In this document: one piece after another, positions 37,012 to 48,661 of the stretch | How positions within the stretch are numbered: position 1 is the first letter of the stretch | How the letters are laid out: the number at the start of each line of letters is the position of its first letter | Assembly: GCA_022592445.1 (NCBI GenBank) | Contig: JABYQR010000109.1 | Location: forward strand, 56,497 to 120,496 | Direction: 5' to 3' | Length of the DNA: 64,000 bases | Source of the DNA: Cytidiella melzeri | Lineage: Eukaryota; Basidiomycota; Agaricomycetes; Polyporales; Irpicaceae | The notes under the pieces: generated by a model | Database searches by the model: none | What the model was told of the DNA's origin: nothing | What the model saw: only the letters and a program-made list of their open reading frames with translations | Program-made: the position numbers and the translations under genes

Positions 37012-38196
37012 ATGTCTGCCTTGATTGACTCTGACCTTCCCGCCCTGAGATTGCTCTCAAAAGGCAAAGTGCGCGATATCTACTCGACGTCGTCTCCGGA
37101 TCATCTGCTATTCGTGGCTAGCGACCGTATATCCGCGTACGACGTGATCTTACGGAATGTCCGTACGCCCCCGCAGTCTGCATGCTGGTGAACACGAAAA
37201 AATGACAGCCATCCTTGCTTCTTAACTGCGCCATTTTGCCCGTGGTCTCTCCCATTCAAACGTGAAGGGCGTACCTGACAAGGGCAAGATTTTGACAAAG
37301 ATCTCCCTCTTTTGGTTCAACAAGCTGAGCCATGTCATTCCAACCCATTTCGTGACTGCCAATATCGATGAAATGCCCGAGGAGGTCAGACAGTACAAAG
37401 AGCAGTTGGAGGGTCGCACCATGCTGGTCAGGAAGGCGAAAGTCATACCCCTCGAAGCCATCGTTCGCGGGTACTTGACAGGTAATTGATACAATTCCTA
37501 TCGCATGATTTTATCGGATGAATTGGTAGCTCAACGACTACTCTCATTACGCAGGCTCTGGCTGGGCCGAGTATGAAAAATCCGGCACCGTCCATGGCAT
37601 CCCACTTCCAGATGGACTGGTCGAGTCGCAGAAACTGCCTGAACCCCTGTTCACGCCTTCGACAAAAGCTGAGCAGGGCCAACACGATGAAAACATCTCG
37701 CCGCAACAAGGTAGCGAACACTCATTTACCGATCGCTGTTGTTTCGCTGATATCAATGAAAATACCTTGCGCAGCTGCGGAATTGATTGGCCACGACCTA
37801 TTCAAGGAAGTCTCCACCAAGGCGATCCAGTTATACAAGGAAGCTTCTGAATACGCAGCGACTCGCGGCGTTATCCTCGCCGATACCAAGTTCGAATTTG
37901 GGCTCATTTTCTCACCGACAACGAATAAGGAAGAGCTGATCCTCATCGACGAGCTCCTCACCCCAGACTCTTCTCGATATTGGCCGGCTGCATCTTATGC
38001 TCCTGGTGGCCCTCAACCTAGCTTCGACAAGCAGTATCTCCGAGACTGGCTTACGAGTTCTGGCTTCCGTAAAGGCCTTGAGAACGGACCTGAGGGTCAC
38101 GAAGGCGAAGGATGGACGATGATAGAAAGTGTGGTGGAGGGGACAAGGAAGCGGTATTCCGAAGCGTACAGTTTGTTAACGGGCGATGACGCATGA
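37012..38196 (+). CDS. ADE1: Phosphoribosylaminoimidazole-succinocarboxamide synthase (SAICAR synthetase)
   Basis: Exons 37012-37158, 37268-37481, 37555-37710 and 37775-38196 join to 312 residues, close to the yeast enzyme. It ligates aspartate to CAIR using ATP in de novo purine synthesis, in the cytosol. Seen motifs are [11 protein letters not shown] at the N-terminus (ATP-binding loop), [65 protein letters not shown] and [15 protein letters not shown], all diagnostic. The start ATG follows an ACCACC context and gives the expected short leader. The gene sits between two RTA1-like paralogues on the other strand. Confidence 0.95.
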
Positions 38197-38814
38197 GACT
38201 GTGAGCCCGGGCAGCTGTGACGACTTTCATGTACAGGTATCAAAGACAAAAAGTACCAAGAATTATACAATAGCAGAGCTTGGACAAATGGCTCGAGTCG
38301 ACTGTGCACCGGGACACTGGAGGTGACTCACAACAACAAAGGTTATTCCAAGAAAAATTTACCGTCACTTCGAGTAGCTCGTGCCATATCCACATCCAAC
38401 GTCGAATCTACCATGGACTGAGATCCATGTAATGGCGGGCATGCAGGACTTTTGAGCCATCCACACTGTGACACTCACGGACAGTGTTTGCGTCTGCGTC
38501 CGCGTCGTAAAGGTTAGTAATCTCATTTCACCACTTAAGACGGCAAGTGTCGGTCCAGCCGGCGTAGTCATTGAAAAGTTGCTCAAACTCAATGTGATGG
38601 CACGCGACCATCGTCTGGTCAAAATGCTCCATGGTCAATGATACCATGTTATCCAGAAGAAACTGTAACTTGGTTTTACTGTAGTGTGATGCTAAACCTG
38701 TTGTACACCGCAAAAACCCTGGATATAGAAAAAAAAGTCTGTAGAGCCAAGAAAATAGCCGAAGGCCCATGAATCTCTTGAACGCCCATGCATCTCTTGA
38801 AGGCTACCAATCGC
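38197..38814. other. Intergenic region, no supported gene
   Basis: Convergent 3' regions of ADE1 (+) and RTA1 copy B (-). A minus open frame at 38528-38770 with the acidic segment MEHFDQTMVACHHIEFEQL is not recognisable and has no partner exons. Confidence 0.4.
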
Positions 38815-40236
38815 CTATCGCTTAGTCTCATCAGTGTGCTTCTCGTCTACGAGAACGTTTGTTTGGTTATAGGTATCGGCGAGCAGGATGCCAGGATGGA
38901 AGATGTTGAGCGTGTACATAGCGAGAGTAACCATGGCCCCATCCAGTACGTCTGCCATCACAGAGTAGCATCTCTCAAAAAGGGGTGTTTAGCACAGTGA
39001 ATCAGAGACATACTGTAGTAGACTTGAGTAGCGATGATACGGCCGAACCACCCATCCGCTAGTTCGATCGTACGGTAGACACCTCTGCGCCCAGCCAGTA
39101 TTTTGTGTCAGCCTCACCAGGCAAATGATAATGACGGAGGTTCCACGCACCGGATAAAGAGGAGAGTGGAGCTGAAGGCTAAGCCGAACGTTGCCAGCTT
39201 CAATTTCAGGTTCCACTGATGACCGCGGTACGAGTTAGAGGCTACATCGCGGAGTGGCCTGTGATTCCAAAAGCGGACGAAAAATTCCGCCATGAGGGCC
39301 GAGAAGACAATCAAGGACGCTAGATATATCTTTGTCAGACTGATTTTTTTTTCTGGGGAGGAACCCGATCAGAGAGGCGGCTGACCCAATTGGAAAACAA
39401 TACCAGCCAGTGCAATGTTGGCACCCTATGTGTAAAGTCAGTCAAACTTCGTAGGATCAGGGAGAAAGAAGTGGCTGACCAGGTTTGTGGTAGACTGCGA
39501 ATTGGTGGATGAAGCCAGGCCACCGCCGAGGGCTTGCACAACGAGGGCTATGATATCCTGCAGGAACGCAGTATATCAGTACATGACTTCAAATCTACAT
39601 GACCTTGCTCACACTCGTGAGGAAGATTCTCGCATCTATAGAAAGTTGCTCGTCAGGCAGGCTAATACCACAGGCTGTAAAGAAAAAGCTTACACCATCT
39701 AGGACTCAAGCGGCTATACTGCGTTCCGAGGACGCTAGTCAACTGTGCAAAAATGATGAAGTTGGCTGCAAGCAAAGGCGTGGGAGAGATGATGGTTGTC
39801 GTGATCCTTGACGCTTTGTTGAGTTGACATCCCTGGGTGTCGCACACGAACTCACGTACTGCATGAGGAACGCATCGCTGTCGAGAAAATTGCGACTTGA
39901 CCAGTAGCGTCCAACCCAGCCGATAGTTTCGCCGATACCTGCAAGTACTGCGGTCGGGATGAGCCACCAAATCTTGAACCATATAGCCTGGCTGAGATGC
40001 AGAGCTGCAATAGCGAGCGGTTGATCAGTGAAGGCTATAGCTAGCCCAGAAATCAGACTACCTGTTGAGATCCCATATAAGATTAGGAAGGTGAGTGTGA
40101 CACCCTGGGTGGGGATGTAGTGGTATGGTGAAAGAAGGAAAATATCAGCGCCGGACACTGTATGAAACGAGGTCAGTAAAGATGAATACTCAAGGCAATA
40201 GCTGAGCTCCCTACTAGTAGCGTTAGTGGCAGACAT
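38815..40236 (-). CDS. RTA1-like seven-helix membrane protein, copy B
   Basis: Starts at ATG 40234-40236 (MSATNAT, then an intron, then SGADIFLLSPYHYIPTQ) and ends at TAG 38815-38817 after a tail of NVLVDEKHTDETKR. It shares exon layout and most motifs with copy A: AGIGETIGWVGRYWSS, TTIISPTPLLAANFIIFAQL, QYSRLSPRW, AALHLSQAIWFKIWW and VTLAMYTLNIFHPGILL. The helices look intact, so I read it as a working paralogue. Role as for copy A: fungal RTA1 / lipid-translocating exporter group, plasma or inner membranes, possible export of lipids or toxic amphiphiles. Sequence differs most at the two termini. The pair probably arose by local duplication that left ADE1 between the copies. Confidence 0.85.
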
Positions 40237-42299
40237 CTTGCCACTGTCAGCAGAGCCAGGGACGTATCAGAGTGGCGAAGAGAGTACAATGATTCGCACT
40301 ACACCTAATCCGAGAAGAAAAGCAGCCTGCATTCTTATAAGTATGCCGCTTCTGTGACGCTCGTCGGAGATATGAGCGGAATGATGGCCGCATTTTCAGC
40401 TCGAACGGTACAGTCTGCAGTACCTATTTGAACTGGTCGGTTCGCCTCGGTTCTCCTGCACGCTGTTACTTGGAATGCGTCACGTTATACTGCGCGATAG
40501 ACCATGGTTGAGTGAGACGCTGCCTATGAGATACGATGTTATTGATAGCACCGGGGAACGGGTGAGAAAGTTGAAGTTACGAAGCGTGCGCAGTGCACTG
40601 CGTATGTAACACCCTGCTTCTGCTGAGCGCCAGATGTAGCTGCGTGGGCCTGGCCACTGGCATGAGCGCAATGTCAGACATGATGAAAAATGGCAGATTG
40701 GTCGACCAACGCACACACATGCGGGGATCCCATTTCGTCGTGTAACAAATAGGCAGTAATAGTCATGATTGCATGATCTATCGTGCACAATAACGCTGCC
40801 TCTGAATCATGGTTATGCCACCACGAAAAAAACTCATGCCCATGGTGTAGATTGATCTGAAGGCTGGACCACAGCTCGGGTACAGCCAACGCGATAAGGA
40901 AAACCTTACCTGACACAAATACAGCAATCTGCTAGGCTGTGAAGGTTATGATATAGAAACTGCGGATTTTTGACATTCGACGACGGAAAGGAAGTCGTAT
41001 AAACTGCGGATAAGTCTGGACTGTTGAGATGCGCCCTACGCAAGGCAGTAGCAGTTACGACGACCCTGCATGTATCAATCATGAGCGATACATGCGCACG
41101 AAGCAACATGGAAATCTCAGCATTATAGCTCCCAGGCCGTGCATCAACTTGCGCAGTGGTCGTTAGTCGTGACGGTGGCAGCTTGAGCGTGTTTTATTTA
41201 GTGGACCGAACACCCCTCATGAAATCCAGTGGTGAAGATAGTCATGGCTGTACGGGTACCTTGGTATGCTATTTGAATTAACGATATTGCTCAAGTCCTC
41301 CCTGGATCGCGCCTTCGTGTGTTGGGTGCGGAGGTCCCAGACGTAGATGTCGCCCACTAGTGACTACTATACGAAGGTCAATAACTGCATGGAGCATGTG
41401 TGGGAGTGCATGTGTGGCGCACTGACCTGTACCTGCGCAGGACGCCTTCTTCTGGGGCATGTAATTGGGTCGCCTGACAAAATCTGAGCCGGCGCTGTCG
41501 CTCATGTCATGATACCGGCGCTTCCCTGGGGTGACGAGATGGGTCAGGGCTTGAGCAACTTTTGTAACACACGACGCGATGAGCTGAACGTACTGCACAA
41601 CGATGTCATTTTCTTCCAAATTCCACACTAGATAAGGCATTGATTGGTATATCATCATGATGAAGACGTTGTGAAAGCATGTAGTACTTACCTTATTCGG
41701 CGTTCTAATCATAGAACAACCAGCCCTATGGTAGCATGATATATTGACGCACCATAGTTAAGACACGCTGGCATTGCAGCGGGTAGCAATTGCTCACCCA
41801 GATGTTTTGCAGGCCGATACCGTGTCCCCTCACATTCCACCGGGCAAGACTTGTTCTTCAGGCGATCAGTGGCACTACCACAGAGAAGAGTCCATTTTCC
41901 AGCGCTGTAGATATCCGTCTCTCCCGAGGCTTGGACAGTTGCAGCGGAGAGCTCGACAAGTGACCCATGGACATTCGACGGTCGTAACTTACCACCCGAA
42001 ATCACAGGTCCTCTAGACCAGAAGTGAACTGTGTTTTTCTTGTTGAAGCTCGTGTTGAGGCTGTAATAGAGAGCAAGTCGATGCGGTCGTGGAACGGAAT
42101 ATAAGCGCTTAGAAAGGGGTGGACCACAACACGCACCTAATTAGCCAGCCATAATAGCAAGAACTGAGACCACCCGGCTCAAACGCAAGCTCCACGCCCT
42201 GAGTCGTTCTGCTTAGTGAGTGGACACCATAGAAAGCCCTCTTCCATTCTCGTTAATAGACTCTCTATTCGACAGAGACAGGAGACCATCTGCCTCAAA
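40237..42299. other. Intergenic region with one weak candidate gene
   Basis: About 2 kb. On the minus strand, open frames 42005-41709 and 41712-41278 abut and could be two exons of a small gene (segments YLVWNLEENDIVVQYVQLIA and KWTLLCGSATDRLKNKSC). No family is recognised and splice sites are not convincing. The rest holds no supported feature. Confidence 0.3.
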
Positions 42300-43420
42300 G
42301 CCAATGCCGCACGCGAGCTCGTGCCGTTGTGGAAGCAAGAGGTGAGGGACGAGAAGGGTTGGAGGAGGTTGCACTGGGCGTTCGTCGGCGGGTTCTCTGC
42401 AAGGTAGAAAGAGGTGCGTGGCACTGCGCGCCCGCTTCCTTCGCTGCTTTTCCTAGCTCTCTGAAGCAGTGTGTGCGTTGCAGGATGGGCACCCACGACG
42501 TTCGTTCCTCACGCTCAGCCAGGGCGAAAAGACCAGGGCGGCGAGCAAGCCGCAAGCCTTCATAGACAAGGAGGATGTGGTAGAGATGCGCCAGAGCACA
42601 ATGCTTGTGATTGAGAATGATGAGATGAATCTCGAAGGGACCGAGGCGGAGCTGTTACGATGACGAGGAGAAAAAGGAGATGTCGAAGGCAAGTGCGTAC
42701 GTGTTTACACTGGACATATTGTCCTGACTGATCCTAACCAGAGGGTCTGTTCCAGCATAATGGACAACGCGCTCGCAGTGTCCCTCGCATTATCCACACA
42801 GGACTCTATCGGCACGCGTATACTGAAGAAGATTGGCTGGTCAAAGGATCGGTCCGCGCTTGACTTACGAGCCATAAAAAGATTACGGTGCAGACGGATA
42901 AGATGAGGATGAAGAGGCGATGCAGCACATGCATTTGAGGAAAGACACACCGTTGTTGGTTATTATTCCGCGTTAGGACAACTCGCACGGGCAGAGGTAC
43001 TCGCCGGGCATGGGCTGAACGAGTCTTTGGGCGTGCGAGGGGACGGCGGGCTCGCTTTTGTACCACTCAACGACGCAGATGAAGACAAGCGCAATGTGTA
43101 TGACGGTTGTTCGAAGACGCAAGGTGGACGGAGGGTCGCGTAGGACGATGCAGAGGACGACCGCATCACGATGTGCTTATCGCGGTCTGCTCAACCGAAA
43201 GCGGTAAAGTCGTCTTGGACACGCAGATGTTCAGAGATTGCAGGTCCGTCTCGGAGGGTTTGTTCTTCCCGAATGATAGTGGCTGAGGACCGATGGTATG
43301 TACAGTACAGCTTCAAAATCATACACTTGCTCTCTCATCAGTGTCAGGTTCCCAAGGCTGGAAGCCGGATCCATGGCGTGTATGGAGGCTGCAGACGCGC
43401 AAGGAGAACATATCACTCGA
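42300..43420 (+). pseudogene. Decayed fragment of a GPATCH1/TGH-type G-patch domain gene
   Basis: Successive segments in shifting frames match the order of fungal GPATCH1-like proteins: LVPLWKQEVRDEKGWRRLHW and FVGGFSA (about 42320-42400), GWAPTTFV (about 42483), PQAFIDKEDVVEMRQST and GTEAELLR (about 42550-42660), ILKKIGW (the G-patch start, about 42820), RKDTPLLVI, DNSHG with YSPGMG (about 42970-43015), GLNESLGVRGDGG and NDADEDKRNVYDG (about 43015-43110), DDAEDDRITM (about 43145), VAEDRW (about 43280) and GWKPDPWRVW (about 43355). Stops and frame changes lie between them; for example, TAG falls just before DNSHG. A retained GTAGAA...TTGCAG segment (about 42403-42482) looks like an old intron, so the copy came by DNA duplication, not by reverse transcription. 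The parent is an RNA-splicing factor expected to be intact elsewhere in the genome. Confidence 0.8.
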
Positions 43421-44914
43421 GAAAGGGCAAGGAACCGCCAGAGACACGTGCGGAGTGGAAGAGCAGCTTGCTCACGTCAGACGAGGTACGCAAAATCAAC
43501 ATTACCATTTTTGCTGGCAGTCTCTCGTATGCGTTACTTAGCGAGGCTCGACGCTCGGCGAAATGCACCTGTTGGCACCAGCTCGCTCGCTGCTCGACAT
43601 CGTAACACCACCTGGCGAGCAGTAGAGTTTGTGCGAGCTATGTGTCAGGTCAGAGCGGGTTTCGCCTATGCGAAACCATCATCCTGACAGGGGCTCCGAA
43701 TATACTCAGATGAGGCATGAAACCCAGGTGGGTTTGAGAACAACGCCACCGAAGAGGGGAAAATGCGAATGTCGGACTTGGAGGGGTGGATGCTGCTCTC
43801 TTCTTCTTTTCGAGTGCCTGCTTCTCCCTGGCACTCTTTCTGACCGTCCAAGATCCCGATTCGCAATTTAGCATGCAGCAAGCAGTACCTATTATCGACA
43901 GTAAAATGCAACTCCAGGTGTCGATTTTTTTTTTTTTTTTTTTTTTTTTTCGTTTGGCAATCAGAGTCAAACTCAAACACCCTTTGAAGGCTGTGTTCGA
44001 AAGCTATGATCCCACGCAGTTCTGATACTTCAACGGAGATGCATGACATCTCGTGATTGTGGTACATCATGGTATTGTAAAGCGTTATGGAGCAACTGAG
44101 GTGTTACATGTTACGGGACGAGCTGGGACAGCCTTAGTGGCGGCATTTCTATCATCGTGTTCCACCTTTTTTATCCGCGGTGTTGCAGACTACCCTCAGG
44201 AGTAAGCGATGGGTCGGACGTATGGTGCAGAAAGGAATTGGTCTCCTTGTCGCGCGTCGTGCGACACATCGCGGTCTTGCATCCTCCGAGTGCTTTGATT
44301 TCGCAGGTTGCAGCGAGTCCGTTCACGGTATGGTAAACTCTGCCTCATGTTACATTACCGTGAACAACAAGACCTACTCACCACTCATTCACGGTTCGGC
44401 TTTGTTGAGACCGATGCAAAACACTGATCAAAATAAAACTGCAACTCATTGGAAGATTGAGGCTGTTTCCCGACATGTTTGGCAAGTTCATTTCACTGAT
44501 TATCGTTTCAGGAGTTAACCTGACACATTGCCACCATCTTGTTAGAGCATGGGGGCACCGTTTGTTGCCTCAACACAGCAGAACCACAAGGTATATACAG
44601 CCCCTCCTACCACCATCCTTGAACCTCGGTCCAACATCATCTCTCCAGACCCTTTAATTGCTTCAGCACTGGTTGGTGAGTACTGTGTTGTCAGGGCTGC
44701 ACCTGCCTTGGATCACTGTACTGAGACTGCTCTCACAGCTAGCTATCTTACCCTTTTCAAGCCGCCCTTCCTGTCGCTCCAGGTATTTTCATTGTTTCAG
44801 CACTGGTTGGTAAGTATTTTGTAGTCTGCACTGCACTTGCCTGTACTAATCATCCTTGTAGCTAGACATCTTACTCTCCTTCCACACCCTTTCCATCATT
44901 CTTTCTATACCATC
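43421..44914. other. Non-coding region with long poly-T tract
   Basis: Contains 26 consecutive T at 43925-43950 and pieces that may continue the G-patch remnant to about 43600. No intact gene is seen. The last 250 bp are the duplicated leader of the secreted-protein gene. Confidence 0.45.
44661..44880. repeat. Direct duplication in the leader of the small secreted protein gene
   Basis: Two diverged copies, 44661-44760 and 44795-44880. Each starts with TTCAGCACTGGTTGGT(G/A)AGTA and runs through TGCACxTGCCTG to AGCTAxxxATCTTAC. Each copy carries an AG/CACTGGTTG/GT(A/G)AGT pattern like a tiny exon with a following donor and a CAG or TAG acceptor, so alternative 5' leader splicing is possible. 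Confidence 0.5.
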
Positions 44915-45361
44915 ATGCGTTTCCCAACCTATCTCATTCTGTTTGCCGCCATCTTCACCAGCACATTCTACATGATGGCTGTGTCTGCCCTTCCGTATGG
45001 CAGAACAGCACTCTCCCCCCAATCATCGTTCTCCACCAATCATCACAGCCTGGAGGGACGGAGCGCAGGGACAGGCAGCTGGGATCCCACCTTGGAAGCC
45101 TCTCATCCAATCCATCTCACCAAACGGAGGGTCGATAAGGCGGCGATCTTAAGTTCTTATGAAGCCCTCAAAAGACTGGGAACATCCGTGCTCTATGTCA
45201 CGAAGACAAGCACGAAATCAATGCCTGAAGTCAAGGAAGCATGGAGGGCTAGAAAAGAGGTGCTTCCTCCAGGTGCCTCAGATCTCCGTAAACATATGAA
45301 AACCCTGGCCAATTTTGAGAAGGCAGTGCAGAGCGTGCGCTTTGCGAAGCCACATGCATAG
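44915..45361 (+). CDS. Small secreted protein (148 residues), unknown family
   Basis: A single exon from ATG at 44915 to TAG at 45361. I chose this start over an upstream in-frame one because it begins a clean signal peptide (MRFPTYLILFAAIFTSTFYM, cleavage near VSA/LP). A Ser-rich propeptide-like part and a dibasic TKRR site (about residue 70), a possible Kex2 cleavage point, precede a basic helical C-terminal half (LSSYEALKRLGTSVLYVTKT and LANFEKAVQSVRFAK). There are no cysteines, so it is unlike disulphide-rich effectors. Similar small secreted proteins are common in agaricomycetes without known role. The stop is only 76 bp from the Tc1 element on its right, so its terminator region may be affected. 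Confidence 0.6.
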   Translation: MRFPTYLILFAAIFTSTFYMMAVSALPYGRTALSPQSSFSTNHHSLEGRSAGTGSWDPTLEASHPIHLTKRRVDKAAILSSYEALKRLGTSVLYVTKTSTKSMPEVKEAWRARKEVLPPGASDLRKHMKTLANFEKAVQSVRFAKPHA

Positions 45362-45938
45362 AAGTTGGAAGGTTGATGATCATGTACTTATATGTCACAT
45401 TGCTCCTGAGCCCTATAGGTAGCCCAAAGTCTATGTACAGTAGCGGCAAAAAGTCTTGCGACACCGCGAGCGCGCAAGATGTTTCTCATCGTTCGAGCTC
45501 ATTTTTTGCGTATAGTTATGGGTTCAGTTCTCACACATTCGTTATCGTGTAAAAATTGTGTCCTTAGTAAAATAAGGCTGATCGACGTTGTGCGCGAGGA
45601 ACTACGTGCAATCCGCGCGAAAACTGCATTAGGCGCCTACGTGTTGTACTACTACTATTGCACATCATCTCGACTATTCTATGTAAAAATTTGTCAAAAA
45701 ATTCTGGTAAAATTAGTACCTAGTATAGGACCCCTTTGCCCGCATAAGCTCTGCTGCACAAGTGGGGAGAGACTCATACAATCCCTTGATATACTCATCA
45801 TCCAAATTCGCCCACTCCTCCTGCAATGCCTCCCACAGCTCCTCCTTATTCGACGGTTGCTGCTTGTGAGCGCGTAATTTGCGGTCTAGATGGTCCCAGA
45901 CATTCTCCAGAATAATCATATCTGAGGCCAGGGCAATA

Positions 45939-48661
45939 CAGTTGAACCCCTCATAACCCATACCCCTCATAACCCATAACCCCTCATAACCCATGGGTTT
46001 TTCGCTCGACCAACTTGGTTTGCGGAGAAATCGGGTCAAAAACCCATAACCCCCTGATACCCCATAATCCATACCTTTCGGCGGTGAAAAACCCATACTT
46101 TTATTAATATTTTCTGCCTTTCAACGTGTATTTATGGTCTAAACTATCTGTATCCATAACAACAAATCTTGCTGTGAGCGGGCGGTCATACGAAGCAGCT
46201 TGCGCACAATTTGGGAGTGTACCGTAAATTGCTGACAACGAATTCAAAAATTGGGACAGCGTCGAGAATAAGTTGTCCTTACCTCTCACTCTGAGCTCCT
46301 CCTGGCAGCATGGGCAAGCCACTGGACATCCTGAAGAAAGGATTCAAAATCCTGCAGCAGCGTGTCAAAGACCGAAAGAATAAATTGAAGAAGTTGTTAG
46401 CTGCGAAGAAATCAATATCAGCTGAGGACAAACAATGGCTTGACGGAGAGGCTAACCTTGTTGACAAGCAGTGCACCATTGAAGCACTGGAGACTGCCTC
46501 GGATTACGAGCGAGGCTTAAAGGCATTGGATGCGCCACAACACGAGGCTCTACAACGGCTGCGAGAGGCAGCGGGTGACTTACCAAAGGCTGTTGGCAAC
46601 AAAGGAAGAGTAAGCCATGCTTCGGATATTGTACTTTTCATTTTCACTGACAGAAACAACTCGCCTTCAGGATCGGAACAAAGCACTGTGCCTGCAAAAC
46701 CGAAGCAGCCGAAGCAGCCTGTCTTCACGAAGAAAGCCAACGCAACTCTGAATCAGCGCATCGAGATTCTTGACTGGCACCACGAGAACGGAGGCAGTCA
46801 GACCAAAACTGCAAAGCACTTTGACTCAATCTATCCCAACTTACGGATCAAGCAGCCTTTAGTCTCTGACTGGCCCAAAAACAAGGTGCGATGGCTGCAA
46901 GAGTGGAACAATGACCAAGGTTCTCGCTCAGCGAAAGGCCTCGGCAGACGCAGCACCCTGTCGTTACGGAAATGATGGATCTGTGGGTCACACAGGCGAT
47001 GGCGCACGGAGTTCTTGTGACGGGTGAGGTGTTGCGGCAGAAGTGGAAGGCATTTGCAGAGCTGGCTGGCATTCCTGAGGACAAGCGGCTCAACCTTAGC
47101 AATGGGTGGCTTTCGAGGTACAAGACCTATATGGGACTGAAGGAGTTCAAACGGCACGGCGAGGCTGGGTCGGTAGATCTTGAGAGCGTTGAGAGCGACC
47201 GGAAGCAGATTAAGGAGTTGATCACCAAGTACGGGTACGAGCTGCGAGACATCTTCAACATGGATGAGACGGGGCTTTTCTATGCGTACGTACCTGAACC
47301 TTCTGACCGTATTTCAATTGCTCATCCTGTCAAAGTCTCCCGCCAGATCGCGGTCTTTCCAATAAGAAGCATTCGGGTGTGAAGGGAAGAAAAGTTCAGC
47401 TTACCTATGCCTTCACGGCTAACGCAGACGGCTCTGAAAGGCTTCCTGCGTTCATCATCGGTAAAGCACACAAGCCACGACCTTTCAAGAACAAGACAGG
47501 CCCGCAGCTTGGCTTCAACTATACGAGCAATGCAAAGGCCTGGATGACTATTGTGGTGTATCAAGAGTGGATACGGCAGTGGGACCGTGATCTAGGCCAG
47601 CAGAAGCGCAAGGTCCTCCTTCTTCAGGACAACTTTTCTGGGCATGCTGTTCCTGACGACCTGGAGAACATCGAAGTGGTCAATTTCAAGCCGAACCTCA
47701 CGTCGCACGTCCAACCAATGGACCAAGGTATCATTCGATGTTTCAAAGCTCACTACCGCTCCAGATACATCCAGCGCGCAGTTGATCGTTATGACCGTGG
47801 TGTCACGCCCTCCGAGATCTACGACATTGATCAGCTGGAGGCAATGCGCCTTGCCGAGACCGCCTGGCAAGAAGTCGATACAACCACCATCCAACACTGC
47901 TGGCGCAAAGCCGAATCCTTCCCTCGTCATTTCCTGATAACTCTCCCACCATCCCTTTGATACCTGTTGCATCTCTCATCCACGACACCAACGTGAACCC
48001 ACTTGTGAGCGCAGAGCAGGATTCAATTTTGAAGGTAGTCGAAGATAACATTGAAGAAGCCCTCAACAACCTCATTGCAACTGGCGCTTTACAGAGCCGC
48101 AACCGGATGGACCTCGAGCACCTGCTCAATCCTGAAAATGAATGTATTGAGGCTATTATGGACGGTACAGAGGAGGAGATTTGCGCGGCAGTGTTGGAAT
48201 CACACAAGGCACGAGAAGATGCACCTATCAATGGCGGCGACGACGACATCGACGACGACGCAACTTTCCAAGCGCCGCCCACCTGTAAGGAGGTTCTCGA
48301 GGCCGCCGCTATCATTGATTGCTACGTTCGCAACGTGAACGATCCTTCTGCGCGCAAGATGGAGTCGTTATTGGGTGCTTTCCGTCGCCAACTTCGATTG
48401 GACATGTCCCGTTCCACAGTTCCTACTCTAATCACCTCTTACTTTAGCTCTAAATAGATCTTTTCATTGCTTACTTTCTCACTGCATTCCGCTATAGAAT
48501 ACCTGTACATTCTATAGACCTACAACAACATTACAGCCCTCTTGAATTTTTTATCGCACGATGGGCGCCTATTGTGGGAAATCCCCTCGTACCCCATAAC
48601 CCCTAATAACCCATACCTCTGGGCCTATCCCGAGGGGTATGGGTTATGAGGGGTTCGACTG
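45939..48661 (+). mobile_element. Fot1/pogo-type DNA transposon nested in the Tc1 element
   Basis: A 2,723 bp unit with inverted ends beginning CAGTYGAACCCCTCATAACC (about 31 bp, one mismatch) and a TA duplication at 45937-45938 and 48662-48663. Inside each end are further copies of CCCCTCATAACCCAT-like units, likely binding sites for the transposase. It lies within the Tc1 transposase frame, so it is the younger insertion. Confidence 0.92.
46310..48457 (+). pseudogene. Fot1/pogo-type transposase (CENP-B-like), frameshifted
   Basis: N-terminal coiled region (MGKPLDILKKGFKILQQR), then helix-turn-helix domains of the Psq and CENP-B/Tc5 kind (RIEILDWHHENGG and GEVLRQKWKAFAELAGIP), then a DDE_1 catalytic domain: IFNMDETGLFYA (first Asp), VLLLQDNFSGH (second Asp) and SHVQPMDQGIIRCFKAHYRS near the third acidic residue. 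Introns are credible at about 46610-46670 and 47288-47338. Two single-base frame changes remain: near 46925-46940 (between NNDQGSRSA and RPRQTQHPVVTEMMD) and near 47912 (after QHCWRKA). The C-terminal third (47957-48457) is an acidic tail. The family jumps by cut and paste into TA. Damage is light, so the insertion is probably fairly recent. Confidence 0.88.

Noticed and set aside
43925..43950. Poly-T tract as the poly-A tail of a retroposed gene
   Set aside because: The nearby G-patch remnant is on the plus strand and keeps an intron-like block, so the tail would be on the wrong strand and the copy is not processed.
43650..44070. Two minus-strand open frames containing a Lys run
   Set aside because: They are translations through the poly-T tract at 43925-43950 and have no other support.
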